Source: Streptomyces seoulensis
GTDB taxonomy: Bacteria > Actinomycetota > Actinomycetes > Streptomycetales > Streptomycetaceae
Reading direction: 5' to 3'
Length of the DNA stretch: 64,000 bases
NCBI RefSeq assembly: GCF_004328625.1
Contig: NZ_CP032229.1
Location: 1,240,001-1,304,000 of the forward strand
The notes beneath the pieces were generated by a model. It worked only from the letters and a program-made list of their open reading frames with translations, was not told the origin of the DNA and ran no database searches. Below, piece after piece: positions 35,809 through 45,101 of this stretch. The position numbers and the translations under genes are program-made. Position 1 is the stretch's first letter; each line of letters begins with the position of its first letter.

Positions 35809-37194
35809 ATGATCGATCCCATGACCAAGTCCGCCTGGGTCGCGCTCGGCGGCGATCGCACGCTGCTCGGCCGGCTGGTCTGTGTCGAGCGGCCGGGGGC
35901 CCTGATCGCCCGCCTTCCCGTGCAGCGGCTGGCGCGTGCGTGCGTGGGCACGTGCGCGCTGGCCGCCGCCGAACTGGGCGCGCTGCGGGCCGGGCTCGAC
36001 CCCGTGCCGCGTGCCGTGGTGGACGACGGCGCGGTGGTCACCGCCTTCCACAGCGAGCGGCTGCTGCGGATCGACGGCCGCGCCCCGGTCAACTTCGCCC
36101 CGCTGTCCCGCTGGTGGCGCGCCGCGTACGGCTGGGTGCGCACCCACGCCAACTATCCGCACCACCGGCAGCGCCTCCTCGGCGCGCTGGGTCTGCCCGA
36201 CGACGCCGGTCCGGAGGACGTGGAGCGGGTGCTCCTCGAACGCTCCGCCCTGGAGGTCGAGGAGGCGGTGTACGCGGCCGGGGGGCTGGCGGTGGCCCTG
36301 CGCACGCCTGGTCAGTGGGCGGCGCATCCGCAGGGCGCGGAGGTGGCGCAACGGCCGCTGGTCGAGCGCACTCCCATCGGGGCGACCTCGACACGTCAAC
36401 TCCCGCCCCTGGAAAGGGGTTCCGGGCCCCTGCTGCCCGCCGCCGGGCTGCGCGTCCTGGACCTCACGCGCGTCATCGCCGGGCCGGTCGCCACCCGTAC
36501 CCTCGCGCTGCTCGGCGCCGACGTACTGCGCGTGGACGCCCCCGAGTTGCCCGAACTGCCGGACCAGCACGCGGACACGGGCTTCGGGAAGCGGTCGGCC
36601 ACTCTCGAACTCACCGCCGAAAGCGCGGCGTTGGAGGAGCTGCTGGCCTCCGCCGACGTGGTCGTCACCGGCTACCGCCCCGGTGCCCTCGACCGCTTCG
36701 GCCTCTCTCCGGAGGCGCTGGCCGAGCGGTACCCCGGCCTGATCGTCGCCCGGCTCTCGGCCTGGGGCGCGTACGGGCCCTGGGGTGAGCGGCGCGGCTT
36801 CGACAGCCTCGTCCAGGTCGCGACCGGCATCGCGGCCACCGAGGGCTCGACCATGGAGCCCGGCGCGCTGCCCGTACAGGCCCTGGACCACGGCACGGGC
36901 TATCTGCTGGCGGCGGGCGTCCTGCGGTCCCTTACCGAACGCTCCCGCGACGGCCGGGGCCGCCTGGTACGCCTCGCCCTCGCCCGGACCGCGCACTGGC
37001 TGACCACCGAGGCCGGCCGCGACCCACGCCCCGGCGGCCCGGAGTACGAGGGCCCGGACCCCTGGCTGGCCGAACAGGACAGCCCCCTCGGCCGCTTGCG
37101 GTACGCCCGGCCCCCGGTGTCCTTCACCGGCGGCCCGGCCGACTGGGCCACCCCGCCGGTGCCTTGGGGGTCGAGCCCGGCGAAGTGGAACTGA
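35809..37194 (+). CDS. Family III (CaiB/BaiF) CoA transferase
   Basis: A 461-residue protein. The C-terminal half from about residue 200 matches the CaiB/BaiF family: RVLDLTRVIAGPVATRTLALLGADVLRVD, WGAYGPWGERRGFDSLVQVATG (described piecewise) and a catalytic-type Asp in LDHGTGYL. The N-terminal 190 residues are an additional domain with no obvious family, so this is longer than a single-domain member but not a tandem repeat of it. The substrate is unknown. The start fits a leaderless promoter. Confidence 0.85.
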   Translation: MIDPMTKSAWVALGGDRTLLGRLVCVERPGALIARLPVQRLARACVGTCALAAAELGALRAGLDPVPRAVVDDGAVVTAFHSERLLRIDGRAPVNFAPLSRWWRAAYGWVRTHANYPHHRQRLLGALGLPDDAGPEDVERVLLERSALEVEEAVYAAGGLAVALRTPGQWAAHPQGAEVAQRPLVERTPIGATSTRQLPPLERGSGPLLPAAGLRVLDLTRVIAGPVATRTLALLGADVLRVDAPELPELPDQHADTGFGKRSATLELTAESAALEELLASADVVVTGYRPGALDRFGLSPEALAERYPGLIVARLSAWGAYGPWGERRGFDSLVQVATGIAATEGSTMEPGALPVQALDHGTGYLLAAGVLRSLTERSRDGRGRLVRLALARTAHWLTTEAGRDPRPGGPEYEGPDPWLAEQDSPLGRLRYARPPVSFTGGPADWATPPVPWGSSPAKWN

Positions 37195-37204
37195 CCGGGG
37201 CAGC

Positions 37205-37370
37205 CGGCCGCGCGCCAGGACGGGCCGGGATACGAGGGCCGAGGCCCGTGGCCGCGCCGGGAAGCCCGGGGCACGCCCGCCCCAGTCGCTCTTCACCGGC
37301 AACCGGCCCGACCGGGCCACCTCGCCCGTGCCCTGCGGGTCCAGGCCGGCGACGGGGAGCTGACCGGGCC
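37205..37370 (+). repeat. Degenerate duplicate of the 3' end of the CoA transferase gene
   Basis: From about 37225 to 37368 the sequence repeats positions 37040-37200: TACGAGGGCC then a GG-rich stretch, CTTCACCGGC, CGGGCCACC, GTGCC, GCGGGTCCAGG and finally a copy of the stop context, GAGCTGACCGGG. Mutations and a net deletion of about 17 bases have destroyed the frame. It is a tandem remnant, not a gene. Confidence 0.7.
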
Positions 37371-37390
37371 GACCCGCAGGGGGCGAACCG

Positions 37391-38437
37391 TCAGTCGTTG
37401 GTGACCAGGACCTTCAGGGCCGTCCGCTCGTCCATCGCGCGGTAGCCGTCGGGGACGCCCTCGATGTCGACGGTCATGTCGAAGACCGGGGAGGGGTCGA
37501 TGGTGCCGTTCAGGACGTCGGGCAGGAGTTCGGGGATGTAGGTGCGGACCGGGGCGACGCCGCCGCGCAGGGCGATGTTGCGGTCGAACATGACGCTGAG
37601 GTCCAGGCCGGTGCCGCTGCCGTGGGGGACGCCGACGAAGCCGATGGCGCCGCCGTCGCGGGTGATGTTGACGGCCGTGCTCATGGACTGCTCGGTGCCG
37701 ACCGCCTCGACGACGGCGTGCGCGCCCTGGCCCCGGGTCAGCTCGCGGACGGCCGCGACCGCCTCCTCGCCGCGTGCCGCGACGACGTCGGTGGCGCCGA
37801 AGCGGCGGGCGATGTCGGTACGGGCCTCGTGGCGGCCGAGGGCGATGATCCGCTCGGCGCCGAGCCGCTTGGCAGCCAGTACCGCGCAGAGGCCGACCGC
37901 GCCGTCACCGACGACGGCGACCGTGGCGCCGGGGCGGGCGCCCGCGCCGAGGGCGGCGTGGTGGCCGGTGCCGAGGACGTCGGAGAGGGTGAGCAGGCCG
38001 GTGAGGAGGTGATCGTCGGAGGCCGCCTCGCCCGGCAGCTTCACCAGGGTGCCGTCCGCGAACGGCACCCGCACGGCCTCGCCCTGGCCGCCGTCGTAGC
38101 CGACGGAGCCCCAGAAGCCGCCGTGCACGCAGGACGTGGTCAGGCCCTCGGCGCAGTACTCGCAGGTGCCGTCGGACCACATGAACGGCGCGACCACGAG
38201 GTCCCCGCGCCGCAGGGTGCCCACGGCGGAGCCGGTCTCCTCCACCACACCGAGGAACTCGTGCCCTATCCGCTGCCCCGGCTGCCGGGCCGCCTCGCCC
38301 CGGTAGGCCCACAGGTCGCTGCCGCAGATGCAGGCGCGCAGCACGCGGACGACCGCGTCGGTGGGGAGCTGCACGATCGGCTCGGGCACGTCCGTCACCC
38401 GCATGTCGAACGGGGCGTGGATGGTGGTGGCGCGCAT
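37391..38437 (-). CDS. Zinc-dependent alcohol dehydrogenase family protein
   Basis: A 348-residue MDR-family enzyme. It has the catalytic zinc site (CICGSDLW, GHEFLG), cysteines of the structural zinc lobe in CEYCAEG and TTSCVHG, and the GDGAVGLCAVLAAKRLG nucleotide motif. The substrate cannot be read from the sequence; family members include glutathione-independent formaldehyde and threonine-type dehydrogenases. The ATG at 38437 has AAGGA upstream. Confidence 0.9.
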   Translation of the reverse strand: MRATTIHAPFDMRVTDVPEPIVQLPTDAVVRVLRACICGSDLWAYRGEAARQPGQRIGHEFLGVVEETGSAVGTLRRGDLVVAPFMWSDGTCEYCAEGLTTSCVHGGFWGSVGYDGGQGEAVRVPFADGTLVKLPGEAASDDHLLTGLLTLSDVLGTGHHAALGAGARPGATVAVVGDGAVGLCAVLAAKRLGAERIIALGRHEARTDIARRFGATDVVAARGEEAVAAVRELTRGQGAHAVVEAVGTEQSMSTAVNITRDGGAIGFVGVPHGSGTGLDLSVMFDRNIALRGGVAPVRTYIPELLPDVLNGTIDPSPVFDMTVDIEGVPDGYRAMDERTALKVLVTND

Positions 38438-38678
38438 GACGGGGTCCTTCTCGTACCGGTGTGGTGGGGGCGCCCGGAGATGTCCCGAGCGCACCCACGG
38501 TACGCCGTCGCGGACCCGCTTCGCGCCGCGCGGTGCCCCGGACCAGCGGTGACGCCGTCAAGGGCGTCTCCCCGTACCGGTCTTGGGGGCGTACATCCTT
38601 GCGAGGACCGACCCGGTCGGTGGGGCGGAAGCCCCTGGGCGGCCCGGGTGTCGGCGGTGACCCGTATCCTCATTGACC

Positions 38679-39662
38679 ATGCTCGAAGACCCCGCGACCG
38701 CAGTGTCCTCGCCCACCCCGTGGCCGGCCGTGTATCCGAAGGGATACGCGGTCGTTGACGTCGAGACCACGGGACTGGCGCGCGACGACCGGATCATCTC
38801 CGCGGCCGTGTACCGGCTGGACGCGCGCGGCGAGGTCGAGGACCACTGGTACACGTTGGTCAACCCCGAGCGCGACCCCGGCCCGGTGTGGATACACGGG
38901 CTGACGAGCGACGTGCTCGAAGGGGCCCCGCTCTTCACGGAGGTGGCGGAGGAGTTCGCGGCCCGGCTGGACGGCCGGGTGCTGGTCGCGCACAACGCTG
39001 TCTTCGACTGGCAGATGATCGCGCGGGAGTACGCGCGCGCCCGGCGCGAGCCCCCCGTGCGCCAGCGGCTGTGCACGATCGCGCTCTCCAAGGAGCTGCG
39101 GCTGCCGCTGCCCAACTTCAAGCTGGAGTCCCTGGCCGCGCACTTCGGGGTCGTGCAGCAGCGCGCCCACCACGCGCTGGACGACGCACGGGTGCTGGCC
39201 GAGGCGTTCCGGCCGAGCCTCAGGGCAGCCGCGGCGAACGAGGTGCGGCTGCCGCTGCTGGAGTGCCGTCCGCTCACCGAGTGGTCGGACGCCCCGGTCA
39301 TCGGCCGCCAGGCGACCAGCTCCTACGGCGGCGGACGCGGCCCCGGCTGGCGCCCGGCGCGCAAGCGGCCCGCGTGCCCGTATCCCAACCCCGGGCGGTA
39401 CGAACCGGGCAAACGTCTCAAGCAGGGCATGCGGGTGGCCTTTTCGGGTGACACCTCCACCGAGCGCGAGCTGCTGGAGGACCGGGCGACCGACGCCGGG
39501 CTGCACGTGGCCACCAGCCTCTCCCGGCTGACCAGCCTGCTGGTCACCAACGACCCCGACTCGGGCACCTCCAAGACGGCCAAGGCCCGCCAGTTCGGCA
39601 CCCCGGTCATCGACGAGGCGGCCTTCGGGCAGTTGCTGCGCGATGTGGAAGCGGCCGACTGA
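38679..39662 (+). CDS. DEDDh 3'-5' exonuclease with a C-terminal BRCT domain
   Basis: A 327-residue protein. Residues about 20-190 form a DnaQ-like exonuclease with D and E in VVDVETTGL, HNAVFDW and the HHALDDAR motif of the DEDDh class. Residues about 245-320 form a BRCT domain (GMRVAFSGDTSTERELLEDRA, then SLLVTND). Such proteins act in DNA repair or proofreading-like editing. The ATG at 38679 is chosen over an in-frame TTG at 38673. It follows a 240-base gap after the divergent dehydrogenase. Confidence 0.92.
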   Translation: MLEDPATAVSSPTPWPAVYPKGYAVVDVETTGLARDDRIISAAVYRLDARGEVEDHWYTLVNPERDPGPVWIHGLTSDVLEGAPLFTEVAEEFAARLDGRVLVAHNAVFDWQMIAREYARARREPPVRQRLCTIALSKELRLPLPNFKLESLAAHFGVVQQRAHHALDDARVLAEAFRPSLRAAAANEVRLPLLECRPLTEWSDAPVIGRQATSSYGGGRGPGWRPARKRPACPYPNPGRYEPGKRLKQGMRVAFSGDTSTERELLEDRATDAGLHVATSLSRLTSLLVTNDPDSGTSKTAKARQFGTPVIDEAAFGQLLRDVEAAD

Positions 39663-39744
39663 GAGCCGTACACACGGGTGATTCCCCGCGATTCGCACCC
39701 GCGCCCGCTCGCCCGGCGGCCGGGTACGGCCCACTCTGAGGCGC

Positions 39745-39978
39745 ATGGCGAGATGCGAAGTTTGCGGCAATGACTACGGAATGACCTTCGAGGTCCACGC
39801 ACAGGGCGCGGTGCACGTCTTCGACTGCTTCTCCTGTGCCATCCACCGCATGGCACCCATCTGCGAGCACTGCCGGGTGCAGATCATCGGGCAGGGCGTG
39901 GAGGTGGAGGGCCACTGGTACTGCGGCGCCCACTGCGCCCGCGCGGAGGGGAGGGCGGGGGTGGTGGACCGGGTCTGA
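39745..39978 (+). CDS. Small zinc-ribbon protein
   Basis: A 77-residue protein with four CxxC-type pairs: CEVC, CFSC, CEHC and C-x3-C in YCGAHC. This is a compact zinc-ribbon fold of unknown function, conserved in actinobacteria. The gap before it is 82 bases and it ends 49 bases before the SURF1 gene, so all three may be co-transcribed. Confidence 0.82.
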   Translation: MARCEVCGNDYGMTFEVHAQGAVHVFDCFSCAIHRMAPICEHCRVQIIGQGVEVEGHWYCGAHCARAEGRAGVVDRV

Positions 39979-40027
39979 CCCGGTACCCGCCCGAATGCGC
40001 CCCACGGCCCACAGGTACCGTCGTGGG

Positions 40028-40825
40028 GTGCACCGCTACCGCTTCCTGCTCACCCGCCAGTGGGTGATCCTCACCCTCGTCGTGATCGCGCTGGTCCCGA
40101 CGATGATCAGGCTCGGTTTCTGGCAGCACCACCGGTACGAGGAACGCACCGCCCGCAACAACCTGGTCGCGCACGCCCTGCACGCCGACCCGGTGCCCGT
40201 GGAACGGCTCGCCGCCCCCGGCCGCGCCGTCACCCACGCCGACAAGTACCGCACGGTCACCGCGACCGGCACCTTCGACACCGCCCACGAGGAGGTCGTC
40301 CGGCGCCGCACCAACGCCGACGACGAGGTGGGCTTCCACGTCCTGACCCCGCTGCGGCTGACCGACGGCCGGGTGCTGCTGGTCAACCGCGGCTGGATTC
40401 CGGCGAACGGCGCCCAGACCGAGTTCCCGAAGGTCCCCGCGCCCCCCGCCGGGAAGGTCACGATCACCGGCCGGCTGAAGGCCGACGAGACCACCGCGGC
40501 CAGCGGCATCAAGCAGATCGCCGGCCTCCCCGACCGCCAGGTCATGCTGATCGACAGCGCCGACCAGGCGAAGCGGCTCGGCGCCCAGGTGCTCGGCGGC
40601 TATGTGGAGCAGACCGCGCCGGAGCCGAAGGGCGACACCCCGGAGCAGATCTCCAGCCCCGGCAGCGAGGACGCCCCGCTGAACTACGCGTACATGATCC
40701 AGTGGTGGCTGTTCGCCGCCGCCGTGCCGGTCGGCTGGTGGTTCCTGGTCCGGCGCGAGCTGCGCGACCGGGCGGCCGCCGCCGGACAGGAGAGCGCGGC
40801 CGAGGCGGAACCCGCCGCCGTGTGA
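40028..40825 (+). CDS. SURF1 family cytochrome c oxidase assembly protein
   Basis: A 265-residue protein with an N-terminal membrane helix (ILTLVVIALVPTMIRLGFWQ), a periplasmic domain with the family's VTPLRLTDGRVLLVNRGW-type motif, and a second helix near residues 222-245. SURF1 proteins help assemble heme-copper oxidases. The start is a GTG at 40028 with no Shine-Dalgarno, six bases after a TACCGT sequence, so it may be leaderless. Confidence 0.9.
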   Translation: MHRYRFLLTRQWVILTLVVIALVPTMIRLGFWQHHRYEERTARNNLVAHALHADPVPVERLAAPGRAVTHADKYRTVTATGTFDTAHEEVVRRRTNADDEVGFHVLTPLRLTDGRVLLVNRGWIPANGAQTEFPKVPAPPAGKVTITGRLKADETTAASGIKQIAGLPDRQVMLIDSADQAKRLGAQVLGGYVEQTAPEPKGDTPEQISSPGSEDAPLNYAYMIQWWLFAAAVPVGWWFLVRRELRDRAAAAGQESAAEAEPAAV

Positions 40826-40891
40826 GCCGGGCGTCACTCCCCCGGCGCACCACCTGATTGGCCGTCAGGCCGTGCGGGGAATCGCCAAGGC

Positions 40892-42685
40892 GTGAACCCG
40901 CGCATCGAGGACTACGCCGTCATCGGCGACGAGCAGACCGCCGCCCTGGTCGGCCGGGACGGCTCGATCGACTGGCTCTGCCTGCCCCGCTTCGACTCCG
41001 GCGCCTGCTTCGCCCGGCTGCTGGGCGACGAGGACAACGGCTACTGGCGGATCGCGCCGAAGGGCGCCGGCACCTGCACCCGGCGCGGCTACCGCCCCGA
41101 CACCCTCGTCCTGGACACCGAGTGGGACACCCCCGAGGGCACCCTGCGCGTCACCGACCTGATGCCGCAGCGCGAGAAGGTCCCTGACGTCGTACGGATC
41201 GTGGAGGGCGTCAGCGGGCGGGTCACCGTGCGCAGCACGCTCCGGCTGCGCTTCGACCACGGCTCCATCGTGCCGTGGATGCGTCGCTCGGACGGGCACC
41301 GGGTCGCCGTCGCCGGCCCGGACTCCACCTGGCTGCGCTCCGAGCCGCACGTACGGACCTGGGGCGAGGACCTCGGCACGCACTCGGAGTTCACCGTGGC
41401 CGAGGGCGAGCGGGTGGCGTTCGTGCTCACCTGGCACCCCTCGCACCAGCCGCGCCCCCGGCTGATCGACCCGTACAAGGCGCTCAGCTCCAGCGTCCGG
41501 GACTGGCGGCACTGGAGCGGGCGGTGCCGCTACGACGGTCCGTACCGGGACATCGTGGTGCGCTCGCTGATCACCCTGAAGGCGCTCACCTACCGGCCCA
41601 CCGGCGGGATCGTCGCGGCGGCCACCACCTCGCTGCCGGAGAAGCTGGGCGGGGTGCGCAACTGGGACTACCGCTACTGCTGGCTGCGCGACTCCACCCT
41701 CACCCTGAACGTGCTGCTCGCCGCCGGGTACCACGAGGAGGCCGAGGCGTGGCGCGACTGGCTGCTCAGAGCGGTCGCGGGCAGCCCGGAGGACCTCCAG
41801 ATCATGTACGGGGTCGCGGGCGAGCGCCGGCTCCCGGAGACCGAGCTGCCCTGGCTCGCGGGGTTCGCGGGCTCGGCCCCGGTCCGCATCGGCAACAGCG
41901 CGGTGGACCAGCTCCAGCTGGACGTGTACGGCGAGGTGATGGACTCCCTGTGGCTGGCCCGGCAGTCGGGTCTTTCGGCCCGCCCGCACATGTGGGCCCT
42001 GCAGTGCGCGCTGATCGACTTCCTCGATGAGCAGTGGCGACAGCCGGACGAGGGGCTGTGGGAGGTGCGCGGCGGGCGCCGCCAGTTCACCCACTCCAAG
42101 GTGATGGCCTGGGTGGCGGTGGACCGCGCGGTACGCACCCTGGAGGAGCACCCGGAGCTGGAGGGCGACCTGTCGGGCTGGCGGGCGCTGCGCGACGAGA
42201 TCCACGCGGAGGTGTGCGCCAGGGGCTACGACCCGGAGCGCAACACCTTCACCCAGTACTACGGCTCCCGCGAGCTGGACGCCTCGCTGCTGCTCATCCC
42301 GCGCGTGGGCTTCCTGCCCCCGGACGACCCCCGGGTGATCGGCACGGTCGACGCGATCGCCGCCGACCTGGGCGAAGGGGGCTTCGTGCGCCGCTACGAC
42401 ACCGAGGACCCCGAGGGCCCGGTGGTCGACGGGCTCCCCGAGGGCGAGGGCTCCTTCCTCGCCTGCTCCTTCTGGCTGGCCGACGCCCTGTACATGACCG
42501 GCCGCGCCGACGAGGCCCGCGCGCTGTTCGAGCGGCTGGCCGGGCTGGTCAACGACGTGGGGCTGCTGGCCGAGGAGTACGACGCGGAGGCCGGGTGCCA
42601 GCTGGGCAACTTCCCACAGGCGTTCAGCCACATCGCGCTGGTGAACACCGCCCTCACGCTGTTCGGCACCGAGGAGGCAGGATAG
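40892..42685 (+). CDS. Glycoside hydrolase family 15 protein (glucoamylase/trehalase-like)
   Basis: A 597-residue cytosolic enzyme. The N-terminus has the GH15 start EDYAVIGDEQTAALV and DGSIDWLCLPRFDS. The catalytic barrel contains GVRNWDYRYCWLRDS and ITLKALTYRPTGGIV, and the C-terminus the family's NFPQAFSHIALVN motif. GH15 proteins hydrolyse alpha-glucosides; the trehalase form uses phosphate as activator. The GTG start lacks a signal peptide. It is followed by the SDR gene after 4 bases. Confidence 0.93.
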   Translation: MNPRIEDYAVIGDEQTAALVGRDGSIDWLCLPRFDSGACFARLLGDEDNGYWRIAPKGAGTCTRRGYRPDTLVLDTEWDTPEGTLRVTDLMPQREKVPDVVRIVEGVSGRVTVRSTLRLRFDHGSIVPWMRRSDGHRVAVAGPDSTWLRSEPHVRTWGEDLGTHSEFTVAEGERVAFVLTWHPSHQPRPRLIDPYKALSSSVRDWRHWSGRCRYDGPYRDIVVRSLITLKALTYRPTGGIVAAATTSLPEKLGGVRNWDYRYCWLRDSTLTLNVLLAAGYHEEAEAWRDWLLRAVAGSPEDLQIMYGVAGERRLPETELPWLAGFAGSAPVRIGNSAVDQLQLDVYGEVMDSLWLARQSGLSARPHMWALQCALIDFLDEQWRQPDEGLWEVRGGRRQFTHSKVMAWVAVDRAVRTLEEHPELEGDLSGWRALRDEIHAEVCARGYDPERNTFTQYYGSRELDASLLLIPRVGFLPPDDPRVIGTVDAIAADLGEGGFVRRYDTEDPEGPVVDGLPEGEGSFLACSFWLADALYMTGRADEARALFERLAGLVNDVGLLAEEYDAEAGCQLGNFPQAFSHIALVNTALTLFGTEEAG

Positions 42686-42689
42686 GAGC

Positions 42690-43445
42690 ATGGATCTTGG
42701 ACTGAAGGACCGGGTGTACATCGTCACCGGCGCCTCGCGGGGCCTCGGCAACGCGGCCGCGCGGCAACTGGTCGCGGACGGGGCGAAGGTGATCGTCACC
42801 GGCCGGGACGAGCAGCGGGTGGCGGACGCCGCCGCCGAACTGGGCCCGGACGCGGTGGGCGTGGCCGTCGGCAACGCCGAGGAGGACGCCCCGGAGCGGC
42901 TGATCGCGCTGGCCCGCGAGCGCTTCGGCCGTTTCGACGGCATCCTCATCAGCGTCGGCGGCCCGCCGCCCGGCTTCGTCGCGGACAACAGCGACGAGCA
43001 GTGGCGGGACGCGTTCGAATCGGTGTTCCTCGGCGCGGTGCGCCTGGCCCGCGCGGCGGCGGCCGAGCTGGAGCCGGGCGGGGTCATCGGCTTCGTGCTG
43101 TCGGGCTCGGTGCACGAGCCGATCGCGGGGCTGACCGTCTCCAACGGGCTGCGGCCGGGCCTCGCCGGGTTCGCCAAGTCCCTCGCGGACGAGCTGGGCC
43201 CGCGCGGCATCCGGGTCGTCGGCCTGCTCCCGGCCCGGATCGACACCGACCGGGTGCGGGAGCTGGACTCGCTGTCCGCCGACCCGGTCGCCACCAGGAC
43301 GGCCAACGAGTCCCGCATCCCGCTGCGCCGGTACGGCACCCCGGAGGAGTTCGGGCGGGTGGCCGCGTTCCTGCTGTCCCCGGCCGCGTCCTATCTGACG
43401 GGCGTCATGCTGCCGGTCGACGGGGGCATGCGGCACGGGTTCTAG
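42690..43445 (+). CDS. Atypical SDR family oxidoreductase
   Basis: A 251-residue SDR with a good cofactor motif (TGASRGLG) and SVGGPPPGF in place of the usual NNAG. The catalytic Tyr-x3-Lys is missing; the equivalent segment reads TVSNGLRPGLAG, so Tyr and Lys are replaced. Such SDRs are known in actinomycetes and may lack dehydrogenase activity or bind only cofactor. The ATG has AGGAG upstream and lies 4 bases after GH15, so they are co-transcribed. Confidence 0.9.
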   Translation: MDLGLKDRVYIVTGASRGLGNAAARQLVADGAKVIVTGRDEQRVADAAAELGPDAVGVAVGNAEEDAPERLIALARERFGRFDGILISVGGPPPGFVADNSDEQWRDAFESVFLGAVRLARAAAAELEPGGVIGFVLSGSVHEPIAGLTVSNGLRPGLAGFAKSLADELGPRGIRVVGLLPARIDTDRVRELDSLSADPVATRTANESRIPLRRYGTPEEFGRVAAFLLSPAASYLTGVMLPVDGGMRHGF

Positions 43446-43453
43446 TACGGACC

Positions 43454-44044
43454 TCAGCTCACCCGGTCCGCCTTGTGCTTGACCCTCTTCAGCCGCACGT
43501 CCGTGGGCAGCGACTCCAGGCCCGTCGAGTCGCGGGCGGCGGCCAGCGGGCGGGCGCTGAAGTCGGCCAGGGTGGCGGCCGGGGACGCGTCGGGTTCCAG
43601 CCGGAGCCCGGCGCGCAGCGTCGGGGACGTACGACCGCCGGCCAGCCGGGTGTCGGCCCCGGCCACGCCCGGCCGGCGGGCCGCGTCGTCCGCGAGCGCG
43701 GACCGCAGCGCCCCGCCGCGCACCAGCGCGCCCCTGCCGTCGCCGGTGTCGACGAGGATCTCGGACAGGCTGCGCCTGCGCAGCACCGACACCAGCCACC
43801 ACAGCCCGATCAGGAACAGGACGGCCAGCAGCGCGATCAGCGCCGGCCACCACCAGTCCTGGTCCCGCCAGGCGGTGCGCTCGGCCCGGCTGAGCAGCAC
43901 GTCGTGCCGGCCGGAGTGCGGCCACCAGGAGGGCGGGGGCGCGCCGAGGCCGACGGCCAGCACGGACCCGCCGAGCACGAACAGCACCAGTCCGGCGAGC
44001 GCCAGCAGAACGCGGTTGAGGGCTCCTGAACGCATGCCGCTCAT
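43454..44044 (-). CDS. Alkaline shock response membrane anchor protein, AmaP-like
   Basis: A 196-residue protein with two membrane helices (about residues 10-33 and 66-88) and a basic C-terminal domain ending VKHKADRVS. AmaP in Gram-positives anchors Asp23 to the membrane, and two Asp23-like genes lie just upstream. It overlaps the DUF6286 gene by 4 bases and is the last gene of the cluster. Confidence 0.82.
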   Translation of the reverse strand: MSGMRSGALNRVLLALAGLVLFVLGGSVLAVGLGAPPPSWWPHSGRHDVLLSRAERTAWRDQDWWWPALIALLAVLFLIGLWWLVSVLRRRSLSEILVDTGDGRGALVRGGALRSALADDAARRPGVAGADTRLAGGRTSPTLRAGLRLEPDASPAATLADFSARPLAAARDSTGLESLPTDVRLKRVKHKADRVS

Positions 44045-44688
44045 CCCTTCTTCCCGGGTCCGCGCAGGCGTACCGACAGCTTGGGTGGCCGGACCATGCC
44101 GAGGTCGGTCACGGCGCCGGCCAGCGCCGCGTCCAGGTCGCCGCGCACCTCGACGGGGTCACGGAAGTGCGAGATCACCCGCACGTCGGCACGGCGGCGG
44201 CGCATCCTCACCCGCGCCTCGCGCACCCCGGAGACCGTGACGGCCCGGTCGCGCAGCACCTGGGCGGCGGCGTCCCGGGTGAGCGCGGCGCGCACGTCGT
44301 AACGCGGGCGGAGCATGGGGAGCAGGTCGCGCAGGCCGGGGGTGATCGCGAGCAGGATCAGCCAGAGGCCGACGGCGGTGACGAAGGCGGCGCCCGCGAG
44401 CACCGGGATGTCGTCGAGGTGCCGCTCGGCCAGCTGGCGGGCGAGTTCGCGGCGCCAGTACATCGCGGGGTGCCCGGTGCGGACGGCGACCACGTCGTAC
44501 AGCAGCAGGCCGGCGCCGCCCAGGGTGAGCAGGGCGATGATCGCCGAGGGGACGCGGCGGGCCGACCAGAAGCGGCCGCTGCCCTTGGCGTCCGGCGAGA
44601 GGGCGGGCTGCTGGGCGGTCGTGCCGGGGTGCTTCCCGGTGTCGACCACGGGCATGGGCCGGGTGGCGTCCTGCGGCGGCTCGCTCAT
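44041..44688 (-). CDS. DUF6286 membrane protein of the alkaline shock cluster
   Basis: A 215-residue protein with two membrane helices (about residues 50-70 and 97-120) and a cytoplasmic-type domain containing VSGVREARVRMRRRRADVRV. It fits the DUF6286 family that accompanies Asp23/AmaP proteins. It overlaps the Asp23 gene before it and the AmaP gene after it by 4 bases each, so the whole set is one operon. Confidence 0.85.
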   Translation of the reverse strand: MSEPPQDATRPMPVVDTGKHPGTTAQQPALSPDAKGSGRFWSARRVPSAIIALLTLGGAGLLLYDVVAVRTGHPAMYWRRELARQLAERHLDDIPVLAGAAFVTAVGLWLILLAITPGLRDLLPMLRPRYDVRAALTRDAAAQVLRDRAVTVSGVREARVRMRRRRADVRVISHFRDPVEVRGDLDAALAGAVTDLGMVRPPKLSVRLRGPGKKG

Positions 44689-45101
44689 ACCGTCCTCCCC
44701 TGAAGCTCACCGGGCAGCCGCAGTCGCTCCACCTCGACGACCACCTCCGGCACCTCCATGTTCGCCAGCGTGCCCAGCCGGTCGGTGACCCGGCGGCGTA
44801 CGGCGGCGCAACGCGCGCCGATGTCGCCGGGGTACTCCAGTTCCAGCACGACCCGCACCCGGGCGGTGGCGAACGGGCTGTCCTCCACCGGGCCGGTGCC
44901 GCGGGCCCGGGGACGGACATTGACCGTGGCGTGCGGGGGGTCGAGGTCGCGCGGCAGCGGGGCGATCGCCTCGCGCGCGGCCCGCGCGGCGATCTTGGCG
45001 ACGACCCGGTCCGCGATCCGGGTGAACCCGCGCTCACCCGGCGGGGTGCGGTCCGGGACAGCCGGCGCCGCCGCGCCGGTGTCCGTGCTCATCGCGCTCA
45101 C
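44685..45101 (-). CDS. Asp23/Gls24-family protein, second copy
   Basis: A 138-residue protein of the Asp23/Gls24 family, with RIADRVVAKIAARAAREA at the start of the conserved domain and VRVVLELEYPGDI in the middle. The GTG at 45101 overlaps the preceding stop (GTGA); an ATG at 45092 with GGTGAG upstream is an equally possible start. It probably works in the cell-envelope stress complex with its neighbours. Confidence 0.85.
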   Translation of the reverse strand: MSAMSTDTGAAAPAVPDRTPPGERGFTRIADRVVAKIAARAAREAIAPLPRDLDPPHATVNVRPRARGTGPVEDSPFATARVRVVLELEYPGDIGARCAAVRRRVTDRLGTLANMEVPEVVVEVERLRLPGELQGRTV

